Below, one piece after another: positions 43,588 through 52,387 of a DNA stretch of 64,000 nt. This DNA is from Streptomyces sp. HPF1205 (GTDB lineage Bacteria > Actinomycetota > Actinomycetes > Streptomycetales > Streptomycetaceae), in assembly GCF_020400825.1 (NCBI RefSeq), contig NZ_JAINVH010000002.1, positions 310,001 through 374,000 of the forward strand, written 5' to 3'. Numbering within the stretch: the first letter of the stretch is position 1; each line of letters begins with the position of its first letter. Under the pieces are notes generated by a model, which was not told the origin of the DNA, searched no databases, and saw nothing but the letters and a program-made list of their open reading frames with translations. A program made the position numbers and the translations under genes.

Positions 43588-44151
43588 GTGGACGGACCAC
43601 CCCCACCTCCCCAGGACGGCCCGGCGGCGGGAGCGGACGCGGCTCCGGAGGAGGAGCTGATGCGGGCGCTGTACCGCGAACACGCCGGCGCCCTGTACGC
43701 CTACGTGCTGCGGCTGGTCGCCGGCGACCGCCACCAGGCGGAGGACGTCGTCCAGGAGACCCTGCTGCGGGCCTGGAAGAACGCCTCGAAGCTGGACGCC
43801 TCGGCGCGGTCGCTGCGGCCGTGGCTGGTGACCGTCGCCCGCCGGATCGTGATCGACGGCCACCGCGGACGCATGTCTCGGCCGCGGGAGACCTCTCCCG
43901 CCGCCCTGGAACAGCTTCCGGCGCGGGACGAACTGGAGCGGTCGCTGCGGCTGATGACGATCTCGGACGCCCTGCGGGACCTGTCGGACGCCCACCGCGA
44001 GGTGCTGGTCGAGACGTACTTCCGGGGCCGTACCGTCAACGAGGCGGCCGAGGAGCTGGGACTGCCGCCCGGCACCGTGCGGTCCCGGGTGTTCTACGGA
44101 CTGCGCGCCCTGCGGAACGCGCTGGAGGAGAGAGGGGTGACCACCTCATGA
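43588..44151 (+). CDS. ECF-type RNA polymerase sigma factor
   Basis: A 187-aa extracytoplasmic-function sigma factor. Region 2: LYREHAGALYAYVLRLVAGD and AEDVVQETLLRAW, then RPWLVTVARRIVIDGHRGR. Region 4: LRDLSDAHREVLVETYFRGR with the HTH VNEAAEELGLPPGTVRSRVF. I prefer GTG 43588, with CAGGAT just upstream as a possible -10 of a leaderless promoter; ATG 43528 in the same frame is the alternative. The stop overlaps the next start by 4 bases, as usual for sigma/anti-sigma pairs. Confidence 0.9.
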   Translation: MDGPPPPPQDGPAAGADAAPEEELMRALYREHAGALYAYVLRLVAGDRHQAEDVVQETLLRAWKNASKLDASARSLRPWLVTVARRIVIDGHRGRMSRPRETSPAALEQLPARDELERSLRLMTISDALRDLSDAHREVLVETYFRGRTVNEAAEELGLPPGTVRSRVFYGLRALRNALEERGVTTS

Positions 44152-44840
44152 CACCCCATGCGGACGTGGGCGCCTATCTGCTCGGGGCGCTGGACGACGA
44201 GGAGATGTCCCGGTTCGAGGAGCACCTGGCCGGGTGCGAGGAGTGCGGCCGGGAGCTGGACGAGCTGAGCGGGGTGCTGCCGGTCCTGGAGGAGCTGCGC
44301 GCGGACGGCATCTGGTACGCCGAGCCGCCCGGCGGCGACGCGATGCTGGACCGGCTGCTGGCGCGGGTGTCGGACGAGCGCCGTACGCGCAGGCGACGCC
44401 GGCTGGCGGCGGTGGCCACGGCCGCGGTGCTGGTTGTCGGTGGTCCCGCGGTGGCCGTGGTCGCCACGTCGGCCGGCGCGGGCGGCGGAACCGCCGCGGC
44501 CCCGGTGCTCGCGTCCGACCGGCACTCGGCGAGCAATCCGGCAACGGGCGCGTCGGCGGTCGTGGGGGTCGCCGACAAGGCCTGGGGAACCGCCGTCGAC
44601 CTGCGGCTGAGCGGTGTACGCGGCCCGCTGACCTGCAGCCTGGTCGCGGTCGGCCCGCGCGGCGCCCGGCAGACGGTCGCCACCTGGTCGGTGCCCGACG
44701 CCGGCTACGGCACGAGCGCGCAGCCCACCCCGCTGACCGTGCACGGCGCCACCGGCCTGCGCAAGAAGGACATCAAGCGCTTCGAGGTCCGCGCGTCGGA
44801 CGGGTCCTTGCTGGTCAGCGTGCCCGTGCAGCCCGCCTGA
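44148..44840 (+). CDS. Zinc-binding membrane anti-sigma factor
   Basis: A 230-aa single-pass protein. The N-terminal zinc-finger-type anti-sigma domain has HLAGCEEC (His-X3-Cys-X2-Cys), which can be redox- or zinc-sensitive in this family. The membrane helix is about 84-106, and the outer domain (about 125-228) starts VVGVADKAWGTAVDLRLSGV, resembling the RskA C-terminal domain. It should hold the preceding sigma factor at the membrane until an outside signal triggers release. Confidence 0.85.
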   Translation: MTPHADVGAYLLGALDDEEMSRFEEHLAGCEECGRELDELSGVLPVLEELRADGIWYAEPPGGDAMLDRLLARVSDERRTRRRRRLAAVATAAVLVVGGPAVAVVATSAGAGGGTAAAPVLASDRHSASNPATGASAVVGVADKAWGTAVDLRLSGVRGPLTCSLVAVGPRGARQTVATWSVPDAGYGTSAQPTPLTVHGATGLRKKDIKRFEVRASDGSLLVSVPVQPA

Positions 44841-44885
44841 CCGGCCGGCGCGCGTCCCGCCGACGTCCCCGTCCGGGTCCGCTCA

Positions 44886-44940
44886 CGTCCCGCCCGCGTC
44901 CCGCTGGCGTCCCACCCGCGTCCCGCCGACGTCCCGCCTA
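44886..44940. repeat. Five tandem 11-bp repeats
   Basis: The unit CGTCCC(G/A)CNNN repeats without gaps at 44886, 44897, 44908, 44919 and 44930. Related CGTCCC blocks precede it from 44861. It lies in the ~200-base gap between the anti-sigma gene and the ABC exporter. No secondary function is evident. Confidence 0.7.
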
Positions 44941-45042
44941 CAGGGCACCGACACGGCACCGACGTGGCGGGCACGCGGCGCCGCGGGGGCGTGTCGGCGG
45001 GATATGGGCGCGGTGTCGGCGGGCCCCGTCATGGTGGTGGGC

Positions 45043-46128
45043 ATGACGACGCGACGGATGACGGACAACGGCGGGACGGCCGCCGTCGAGGTACGGGGGC
45101 TGGTCAAGCACTACGGTCCGACGAAGGCCCTGGACGGGGTGGACCTCGACGTGCGCCAGGGCACCGTGCTCGGCGTGCTCGGCCCGAACGGGGCGGGCAA
45201 GACCACACTGGTGCGGGTGCTGTCCACGCTCGTGCGGCCGGACGCGGGCACCGCCCGTGTGGCCGGTTACGACGTGCTGACCCAGCCCCGGCAGCTGCGC
45301 CGGGCGATCGGCCTGACCGGCCAGTACGCCTCGGTGGACGAGAAGCTGTCCGGCCGGGAGAACCTGTACATGATCGGCCGGCTGCTGGACCTGTCCCGCA
45401 AGGACGCCAGGGCGCGGGCGGACGAACTGCTGGAGCGGTTCTCGCTGACGGAGGCGGCCAGGCGGCCGGCGATGCAGTACTCGGGCGGGATGCGGCGCCG
45501 CCTGGACCTGGCGGCGAGCATGATCGGCCGGCCGGCGGTGCTGTACCTGGACGAGCCGACCACCGGTCTGGACCCGCGCACCCGCAACGAGGTGTGGGAC
45601 GAGGTCCGCTCGATGGTCGCCGACGGCGCGACCGTCCTGCTCACCACCCAGTACATGGAGGAGGCCGAACAGCTCGCGGACGAGCTGACGGTCGTGGACC
45701 GCGGCCGGGTGATCGCCACCGGCGGGGTCGCGGAGCTGAAGGCCAGGGTCGGCGGGCGCACCCTGCGGATCAGGCCGGCCGATCCGGCGGACGTCCCGGC
45801 GATGGCCGCCGCGCTCGCCGGGGCCCGGCTCGACGGGGTGGCGGGCGCCCAGCCCGACCCGGCCGAGGGCGTGGTCAACGTGCCGATCGCCAGCGACGAG
45901 CAACTCACCGCCGTCGTGGCCCTGCTGGGCGCGCGCGGCTTCTCCCTCGCCGGCATAGGCACCCATCTGCCGAGCCTGGACGAGGTGTTCCTGGCCATCA
46001 CCGGCCAGAAGCCGGAGAGCACGCGGCAGCCCGACGGCGGCGGCGCCGACGGCACGGACGGCACGGACAGCAGGGACGGCACCCGTGCCGCCGAGGAAGC
46101 CAAGGACGAAGTGGAGGTCGGGGTATGA
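45043..46128 (+). CDS. Daunorubicin-resistance-type ABC transporter ATP-binding protein (DrrA-like)
   Basis: A 361-aa cytoplasmic ATPase. Walker A GPNGAGKTT, Q-loop GLTGQYASVDEKLSGRENL, signature YSGGMRRRLDLAASMI, Walker B VLYLDEPTTGLDP, switch TTQYMEEAEQLAD. The DrrA C-terminal domain follows, and a Asp/Gly-rich tail ends it. Start is uncertain among ATGs at 45004, 45043 and 45058. The stop overlaps the permease start. Exports an unknown drug or lipid together with the next gene. Confidence 0.9.
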   Translation: MTTRRMTDNGGTAAVEVRGLVKHYGPTKALDGVDLDVRQGTVLGVLGPNGAGKTTLVRVLSTLVRPDAGTARVAGYDVLTQPRQLRRAIGLTGQYASVDEKLSGRENLYMIGRLLDLSRKDARARADELLERFSLTEAARRPAMQYSGGMRRRLDLAASMIGRPAVLYLDEPTTGLDPRTRNEVWDEVRSMVADGATVLLTTQYMEEAEQLADELTVVDRGRVIATGGVAELKARVGGRTLRIRPADPADVPAMAAALAGARLDGVAGAQPDPAEGVVNVPIASDEQLTAVVALLGARGFSLAGIGTHLPSLDEVFLAITGQKPESTRQPDGGGADGTDGTDSRDGTRAAEEAKDEVEVGV

Positions 46129-46958
46129 GCGCGGCGACAGTGACGGCGGGCGCGCCGGCGAAGGCGGCGGCGGCCGGCGAGGGCCGGATCGGCCTGCGGA
46201 ACAACCTGCGGCACATCGGCGCCCTCGCCCGCCGCAACATGCTCCAGATCAAGCAGGACCCGGAGTCGATGTTCGACGCGGTCCTGATGCCGGTGATCTT
46301 CACCCTGCTGTTCGTGTACGTCTTCGGCGGCGCGGTCTCCGGCAAGGGCCACCAGCAGGAGTACGTGAACTACGTGATACCCGGCCTCATGGCGATGATG
46401 GGCATGAACATCTCCATGGCCGTCGGCACCGGTATCAATGACGACTTCCAGAAGGGCGTCATGGACCGGTTCCGGACGATGCCCATAGCGCGGTCCTCGG
46501 TGCTCATAGCCAAGATCGTGGTGGAGCTCGGCCGGATGATGATCGCCACGGCGATCCTGCTGGGCATGGGCTTCGCGCTCGGCCTGACCATATCGACCGA
46601 CATGTTCCACCTGCTGGCCGCCATCGCCTTGTCCGCGGTCTTCGGCGCCTCGCTGATGTGGATCTTCATCCTGCTGGGACTCACGATGAAGACGGCCCAG
46701 GCGGTGCAGGGAGTGGCCATGCTGGTGCTGATGCCGCTGCAGTTCGGCAGCTCGATCTTCGCCAAGCCCACCACGATGCCCGGCTGGCTGCAGAGCTTCA
46801 CCAAGGTCAACCCGCTGTCGAACCTCGCCGACGCGGCACGGGCGCTGATCAACGGCGGCCCGGTCGCGCACTCGGTCTGGGTCACGCTGGCCTGGTCGGT
46901 GGGCATCACGGCGGTGACCGCACCGCTGGCGGTCGCGCGGTTCCGCAAGAAGACCTGA
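46125..46958 (+). CDS. ABC-2 type exporter permease (DrrB-like)
   Basis: A 277-aa membrane subunit with six helices. RRNMLQIKQDPESMFDAVLM before helix 1 and MDRFRTMPIARSSVL in the cytoplasmic loop are the DrrB/ABC-2 signatures. Translationally coupled to the ATPase by a 4-base overlap. The pair sits next to a SARP-type regulator transcribed toward it, but there are no biosynthetic genes here. Confidence 0.9.
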   Translation: MSAATVTAGAPAKAAAAGEGRIGLRNNLRHIGALARRNMLQIKQDPESMFDAVLMPVIFTLLFVYVFGGAVSGKGHQQEYVNYVIPGLMAMMGMNISMAVGTGINDDFQKGVMDRFRTMPIARSSVLIAKIVVELGRMMIATAILLGMGFALGLTISTDMFHLLAAIALSAVFGASLMWIFILLGLTMKTAQAVQGVAMLVLMPLQFGSSIFAKPTTMPGWLQSFTKVNPLSNLADAARALINGGPVAHSVWVTLAWSVGITAVTAPLAVARFRKKT

Positions 46959-47047
46959 CCGACCCCGGCCCCGGTCCCGACCCCGGCCGCGTCCCCGACC
47001 CCGGTACGGCGGTGCCGCGGGTCGGGCCGCAGGTCGGGCCGCGGGCG

Positions 47048-50000
47048 TCAGTCCACGTCGCGCATGAGGGGGGCGGCCTCCTCGCTGGTGAGGCCGCCGC
47101 CCTCGGCGTACGCGGCCTCGTACGCCTCGTCACCGAGCAGCGCCCGGACCCGCGTCACGACCGCGTGGAGGGACCGGGTCTCGGCCGGCGGTGCCGCGGT
47201 GGGCCGCAACCGGTCGTGGGCGCCGGCCAGAACGGCGGCGCGGCGCGCCCTGGCCAGGGCTTTCGCACCGGCCGCGTCGCCGCCGTGTGCTTCGGCTCCG
47301 CCGGCCGCGTCGCCGCCGTGTGCTTCGCCTCCGCCGGCCGGGGCGGTATCCCGCTCGGCGAGCAGGACCAGCAGCTCGATGGCGCCGGGCGTGAGCAGGA
47401 TGCCGATCCTTGGGGTGATCACCTCGGCCAGCGGGTGGGCGACGAGATCGTTCATGGCCGAGGTGAAGAGGGCGATGCCCGCCTCGGGCTCGCCCAGCCG
47501 CCCGATCAGCGTTCCCTTCATCGCGTACAGCAGGCTGCTGACGAAGCCCGGCACCCCGCTGCGGCCCTTGCCCGTCTCATGCGTCGTGATGGCGGACTCG
47601 ATCACGTCCAGCGCTTCGCCGTACGCGCCGCGGTTGCGCAGCAGGTTGGCCAGCAGGACCCGGCCGTAGAAGGCTGTGCCGTCCGCGGTGGCGCCGAACC
47701 CGTCGGCCTCCTCTATGGCCTGGCGCAGCAGCCGCTCGCCCTCCTCGACCTGGCCGCAGTTGGCGAGGGCGTCGCCGAGCCGGACGGTGAAGACCGGGAC
47801 ATGCTGGTGGGAGCCGATCGCGCGGGCCAGTTCGCCGCCCTCGCGGCAGCAGGCGGCGGCGCGCTCCCAGTCACCGCTGTTGGACGCCGCCTCGGCCTCC
47901 GCGGCGAGTGTCTCGGCGGTGCCCCACTGGTCGCCGAGCCGCTGGAAGATGCCGCGGCTCTCCTCGATGTCGCGCAGCGACAACGGCAGGCGTTCCGCGG
48001 CATCGTTGTTGATCTTGGCGCGCAGTTGGAGGGAGAAGGCCAGCTCCCAGTCGCGGCCGTGGAGGCGGCAGGCTTCGACGGTGTCGTCCACGAGTGTGCG
48101 CAGCCGGTCGAAATCGCCGGAGAAGAACGCACCGTACGCACGCAGGATGCCCGGCGGGCGGGCGGACTGCGGCAGATGCGGCGGGTAGGCCGCGATCATG
48201 CTCTGGCCGACGGCGACCAGGGCCGGGTCGGTCCACCATTCGACCTCGCCCTCGGCCGCGGCCATGTCGACCACCCGCACCCATCGGCGGGCCTCGATCA
48301 GCCGCTGTCCGGTCAGCGGCGGCGGGTCGTCCAGCGGGCCGCGCTCGACCGGCTCCAGGGCCGGCGGATGCTCGAACGGGTCGGGGCCCATCGCCGCCAC
48401 CGCGGCCGGCCAGCGGCGGCGCTCGGAGACGTAGTTGCGCACCTCCCAGAACCAGGCGCAGCTCAGCGTGAGTACCAGCGCCTCCTGCTCGTCACCCGCG
48501 GCCACGGCCCGGCGCAGCGCGGCCCGCAGGTTCTCGTGCTCGCGCTCCAGCCGGTCGAACCACACCCGCTGGCCGGCGCCGCGCAGCCGCGGGTCGGCGG
48601 TCCTCGCGTACTCGCGGTAGTACGCGATGTGGCGACGCTCGACGGCCTCGCGCTCCCCCGACTCCTCCAGCCGCTCGGCCGCGTACTCGCCGATGGTCTC
48701 CAGCATCCGGTACCGCCCCCCGTCGGGCGTGAGGTCGGCCAGCACCAGCGACTTGTCGACCAGGGAGGCCAGCAGGGCAGCAGCGTCCGCTGCCTCGATC
48801 CGGCCGGGGCCCGCGGCGGCGGGACCGGCCGCCGCGACCACCGGCTCCCCCGGGTCGGCGCAGATCGACTCGACGGCCTCCAGGGTGCAGCCGCCGCGGA
48901 AGACGGCCAGGCGGCGCAAGAGGACGCGCTCGGCGGGGTGCAGGAGGTCCCAGGACCAGTCGACGACGGCGCGGAGGGTCTGCTGGCGGGGAAGCAGGGT
49001 GCGGCTGCCGCCGGTCAGCAGGCGGAAGCGGTCGTCGAGGCGGTCGGCGAGCTGACGCGGTGACAGGCTGCGCAGGCGCGCGGCGGCCAGCTCGATGGCC
49101 AGGGGCAGGCCGTCGAGACGCCGGCAGAGCTCGGCGCAGGCCACCGGGTCGTCGTCCACCCGGAAGCCGGGCCGGGCGGCCGCCCCCCGGTCGGCGAGCA
49201 GCCGCAGCGCGGTCGGGTCCGGCAGCGGGTCCAGCGGGCGTACCAACTCGCCGGGCACGCCGAGGGGTTCGCGGCTGGTGGCCAGCACGGACACTCCGGG
49301 GCAGGCGGCCAGCAACCGCTCGGTGAGGGTGGCCGCCGCGTCGATCACGTGCTCGCAGTTGTCCAGCACCAGCAGCAGGCTGCGGCCGGCGCAGTAGTCG
49401 GCGAGCTGACTGGTGGGGTCCTTCGGTTTGATCTCGGCGGCGATGGCCGCCTCCGCCGCGCCGCCGGCGTGCAGCAGCGTCTCGCGCAGGCCCAGCGAGC
49501 TGATCACGGCCTCCGGCAGGGTCCGGGGATCGCTCACCGGGGCCAGCTCCGCGTACCACACGCCGTCCGGCCAGCGGTCCGCCACCTGGTCGCCGGTCTC
49601 CTGCGACAGCCGGGTCTTCCCGGTGCCGCCGGGCCCGGTGATCGTGACCAGCCGGGCATGCTCCAGGTCCTCCCGCACGGCGGCCAGCTCGCCTTCCCGG
49701 CCGACGAAGCTGGTCAGCCGTGCCCTCGCGTTGCCCACCGGGCGGGGTCCCGCGCCCGGCCGGCGCTGCCCGTCCGGCCGCCCGCTCGGCCCCGAACCGT
49801 CTGTCCGCGGGCCCACGGCCGCCCGGCCGCCCGCCACCGCCCGGCCCGTCCCGTCCGCCGTCCCCTCCGCCCAGGAACTGCCCGCCCAGGAGCTGCCCGC
49901 CCAAGCGCCGCCCGCCCCTTCGGCCCAGGCGCCGTCCGACCCGCGTGGCCCGTCCGCCCGCGGCCCGGGGGACGGCGGGGCCCCGGTCGTACCGCCCGCG

Positions 50001-50806
50001 CTCGCGATGGAGTCCCCTCCCGCCAGCCCGGCGGCGGCCCGCCCGGCCGCGGCCCACGGTGAACCGCCCGGCGCGCCGGCCGCGTCCCGCGGGTTGAGCA
50101 GTTCCGCGTGCAGGGCGCGCAGTTCGGCCGAGGGATCGGTGCCGAGCCGGTCGGCCAGCTCGACCCGCACCGCCTCGTACGCCGCCAGGGCGTCCGCGGT
50201 ACGTCCCACCGCGCGCAGGGCGCGGATGTGGAGGGCGCGCAACGGCTCGTCCAGCGGGTGGGCGGCGACGAGTTCGGCCAGGTCGGGCAGCACACGGTCG
50301 GCGCGGCCCAGAGCCAGCTCGGCGGTGATCCGGTGCCGCGCGGTGTCCAGCCGGAGCGACTCGGTGCGCACGGCGGCGGTCGCGCGGTCCGGCAGGTCGG
50401 CGAGCGCGGGGCCGCGCCACAGTGCCAGCGCGTCGCCGAGCAGGCCGACGGCCTTGACCGGGTCGCCGTCGGCCAGTGCCCGCGCCCCTTCCTCGGCGAG
50501 CCGCCCGAAGCGGTGGAGGTCGACGTCCTCCGGCGCGGCCTCCAGGCGGTAGCCGCCGTCGACCGAGCCGACCGCCTCGTGCCCGATCGCCTTGCGCAGC
50601 CGTCCGACCAGCGCCTGCAGCGCGCCGGTGGCGCCCGCGGGCGCCTCGCCGTCCCACACCTCGTCGATGAGCGCATCCGCGCCGATCACCCGGCCGGGCC
50701 GCAGCGCCAGCGCCGTGAGGAGCGCGCGCAGCCGCCCGCCCGCGAGCGCGACGGGCGTCCCGTCGTCCCGCAGGACCTGAGTCGTACCGAGGATCATGTA
50801 TCGCAC
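47048..50806 (-). CDS. AfsR-like SARP transcriptional regulator with NB-ARC ATPase and TPR domains
   Basis: A 1,252-aa regulator. OmpR-type winged helix (about 1-95, DALIDEVWDGEAPAGATGAL), BTAD (about 100-245, HPLDEPLRALHIRALRAVGR), then a ~120-residue disordered linker with short repeats. NB-ARC ATPase about 375-650: Walker A GPGGTGKT near 390, Walker B LLLVLDNCEHV, sensor LATSREPLGVPGELV. A winged region and helical TPR-like C-terminus follow, with an 11-residue tandem repeat near 1,165. I start at GTG 50806 (VRYMILGTTQV). AfsR-class proteins switch on secondary metabolism; the target is unknown. The TAACAAT just upstream suggests a leaderless transcript. Confidence 0.9.
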   Translation of the reverse strand: MRYMILGTTQVLRDDGTPVALAGGRLRALLTALALRPGRVIGADALIDEVWDGEAPAGATGALQALVGRLRKAIGHEAVGSVDGGYRLEAAPEDVDLHRFGRLAEEGARALADGDPVKAVGLLGDALALWRGPALADLPDRATAAVRTESLRLDTARHRITAELALGRADRVLPDLAELVAAHPLDEPLRALHIRALRAVGRTADALAAYEAVRVELADRLGTDPSAELRALHAELLNPRDAAGAPGGSPWAAAGRAAAGLAGGDSIASAGGTTGAPPSPGPRADGPRGSDGAWAEGAGGAWAGSSWAGSSWAEGTADGTGRAVAGGRAAVGPRTDGSGPSGRPDGQRRPGAGPRPVGNARARLTSFVGREGELAAVREDLEHARLVTITGPGGTGKTRLSQETGDQVADRWPDGVWYAELAPVSDPRTLPEAVISSLGLRETLLHAGGAAEAAIAAEIKPKDPTSQLADYCAGRSLLLVLDNCEHVIDAAATLTERLLAACPGVSVLATSREPLGVPGELVRPLDPLPDPTALRLLADRGAAARPGFRVDDDPVACAELCRRLDGLPLAIELAAARLRSLSPRQLADRLDDRFRLLTGGSRTLLPRQQTLRAVVDWSWDLLHPAERVLLRRLAVFRGGCTLEAVESICADPGEPVVAAAGPAAAGPGRIEAADAAALLASLVDKSLVLADLTPDGGRYRMLETIGEYAAERLEESGEREAVERRHIAYYREYARTADPRLRGAGQRVWFDRLEREHENLRAALRRAVAAGDEQEALVLTLSCAWFWEVRNYVSERRRWPAAVAAMGPDPFEHPPALEPVERGPLDDPPPLTGQRLIEARRWVRVVDMAAAEGEVEWWTDPALVAVGQSMIAAYPPHLPQSARPPGILRAYGAFFSGDFDRLRTLVDDTVEACRLHGRDWELAFSLQLRAKINNDAAERLPLSLRDIEESRGIFQRLGDQWGTAETLAAEAEAASNSGDWERAAACCREGGELARAIGSHQHVPVFTVRLGDALANCGQVEEGERLLRQAIEEADGFGATADGTAFYGRVLLANLLRNRGAYGEALDVIESAITTHETGKGRSGVPGFVSSLLYAMKGTLIGRLGEPEAGIALFTSAMNDLVAHPLAEVITPRIGILLTPGAIELLVLLAERDTAPAGGGEAHGGDAAGGAEAHGGDAAGAKALARARRAAVLAGAHDRLRPTAAPPAETRSLHAVVTRVRALLGDEAYEAAYAEGGGLTSEEAAPLMRDVD
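47268..47333. repeat. Two tandem 33-bp repeats in the SARP gene
   Basis: Units 47268-47300 and 47301-47333 differ by one base and encode, on the minus strand, the 11-residue block GGEAHGGDAAG and its copy GAEAHGGDAAG. In frame, so the protein is lengthened, not broken. Confidence 0.8.
49869..49913. repeat. Three tandem 15-bp repeats in the SARP linker
   Basis: Units at 49869, 49884 and 49899 (GCCCAGGAACTGCCC and variants) encode the GSSWA pentapeptide repeats in the linker between BTAD and ATPase domains. Confidence 0.75.
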
Positions 50807-51170
50807 AGCCCCATTGTTACGGAGTCGGCCGTCCGCCCGCCCCGAGTTGTCCACAGGCCCGGCGACCGGGCCGAAGGCGCCCGGGCGCGCGGCGGTCCGC
50901 CCCGCGCGGCCGGCCGGCGGCCGGTCCCGGCCCGGTCGCCGGCCGCGCGGAACCCCGCCCCGGCGCCGAGCGTTTTCCGGGCACGGCCTGTGCCGTCACC
51001 GCCGCGGATGACATGATCGGGCCCGGCCCGGTCCTGTCCGGCGCACCGAACCGCCCGTCCCGACCCCGCCCCGTTCCCGTCTCCGTTCCGCCCCCGTCCT
51101 GACCCCGACCCGCCCCGACCCCCACACCCCTTTCCCCCTCCCTCGTCGCAGCCTCCGGAGAGCCCGTCCC
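50807..51170. promoter_or_regulatory. Divergent promoter region between the SARP gene and the M50 protease gene
   Basis: 364 bases without a gene. Near the SARP start lies TTGTTACGGAGTCG (50814-50827); its complement contains TAACAAT, a likely -10 for SARP. The part before the protease gene is a C-rich run of CCCCGTCC-like blocks (51060-51140) ending in GGAGAG before ATG 51171. I see no further clear motif. Confidence 0.4.
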
Positions 51171-51962
51171 ATGAGCGTCACCCCGATCCGCCGGACCCAG
51201 CGCGGCGACGACAGCAGGATCAGCCCGATCTTCCTCGCCATCGCCGCGGTCATGATCGTGTCCGGCTGGGCCGTGTGGCGCGAGTTCGCCTCGAACAAGG
51301 GCTTCGCGGTCTTCCTGTTCGTCGTCTCCGGCTGGGTCGTCTCGCTGTGCCTGCACGAGTACGCGCACGCCCGCACCGCCCTGCACAGCGGCGACATCTC
51401 CATCGGCGGCAAGGGCTACCTGACGCTGAACCCGATGAAGTACACGCACGCTCTGCTGTCCATCGTGCTGCCGGTGATCTTCGTCATCATGGGCGGCATC
51501 GGGCTGCCCGGCGGCGCGGTGTTCGTCGAGCGCGGCCGTATCCGCGGGCGCTGGCGGCACAGCCTGATCTCGGCGGCCGGCCCGCTGGTCAACCTGGTCT
51601 TCGCCGTCGTGCTGATGCTGCCCTTCGCCCTGCACAAGGCCGACACCTGGCCGACGGACTTCATGGCGGCGCTGGCGTTCCTGGCCTCGCTGCAGGTCAC
51701 CGCGGCGGCCATCAACCTGCTGCCGGTCCCGGGTCTGGACGGCTACGGGATCTGGGAGCCCTGGCTGTCGTACAACGTGCGCCGCCAGATGGAGCCCTTC
51801 GCCCAGTTCGGGCTGCTCGCCGTCTTCGGTGTGCTGTGGATCCCGTCGGTCAACGTGAAGTTCTGGGACGCCATGGACACGGTCATGGGCTGGTTCAACG
51901 TGCCCACCATGTACGTCGACTACGGCTACACCCTGTTCCGCTTCTGGAAGAACCAGGGCTGA
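51171..51962 (+). CDS. Site-2-protease-like M50 membrane metalloprotease
   Basis: A 263-aa integral membrane protein with about six helices. The zinc-binding HExxH-type site reads CLHEYAHAR in helix 2, and the second zinc-ligand region is INLLPVPGLDGYGIW, with the conserved PxxDG-like Asp. GRWRHSLISAAGPLVNLVFA is the other family segment. No PDZ domain, so it belongs to the short M50 group seen in actinobacteria. May process a membrane-bound regulator; the target is unknown. Confidence 0.85.
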   Translation: MSVTPIRRTQRGDDSRISPIFLAIAAVMIVSGWAVWREFASNKGFAVFLFVVSGWVVSLCLHEYAHARTALHSGDISIGGKGYLTLNPMKYTHALLSIVLPVIFVIMGGIGLPGGAVFVERGRIRGRWRHSLISAAGPLVNLVFAVVLMLPFALHKADTWPTDFMAALAFLASLQVTAAAINLLPVPGLDGYGIWEPWLSYNVRRQMEPFAQFGLLAVFGVLWIPSVNVKFWDAMDTVMGWFNVPTMYVDYGYTLFRFWKNQG

Positions 51963-52011
51963 GCGCTCCGGGCGTACGTCCCGCGGGCGCTCCCGGCCCG
52001 GCCGTACGTGC

Positions 52012-52197
52012 TCAGCGGGCGGTGCGCGCCGCCTCCTGCGCCTTGTCGCGGCGCCGGTAGAACCACCACATGTTGCTGGTGACGCCCGCGAGCAGCACCC
52101 ACACGATGCCCAGCCAGCTCCCGTGCACGAAGGAGACCACCGCCGCGGCGACGGCCAGCAGGCACAGGACCAGGGCGTAGGTGGCGAGGCGGGGCAT
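52012..52197 (-). CDS. Small two-helix membrane protein (hypothetical)
   Basis: A 61-aa protein with two hydrophobic helices (about 5-24 and 27-44) and a basic tail (WWFYRRRDKAQEAARTAR). GGAG is upstream of the ATG. No known domain. Convergent with the M50 gene (49 bases apart). Confidence 0.65.
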   Translation of the reverse strand: MPRLATYALVLCLLAVAAAVVSFVHGSWLGIVWVLLAGVTSNMWWFYRRRDKAQEAARTAR

Positions 52198-52387
52198 GGC
52201 GGGAGGGCTCCTGTCGGCGGGCGTCGGACGCAGGACGTACGACGTCGCGAGGGGTCGCGGAGGTGGGACGCAGGACGTCCCCTCTCCGGTTCCGCGACGC
52301 CGTCGCCGTACGACGGTCTTCCCCTATTGTCACCCACCGCCCGCGTACCCCGGCACGTGCCCGCGCCGTAGGACGCGGGCCGGCCGA

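Noticed and set aside
44886..44940. Iteron replication origin
   Set aside because: No replication gene nearby and unit sequence is degenerate; left as a tandem repeat only.
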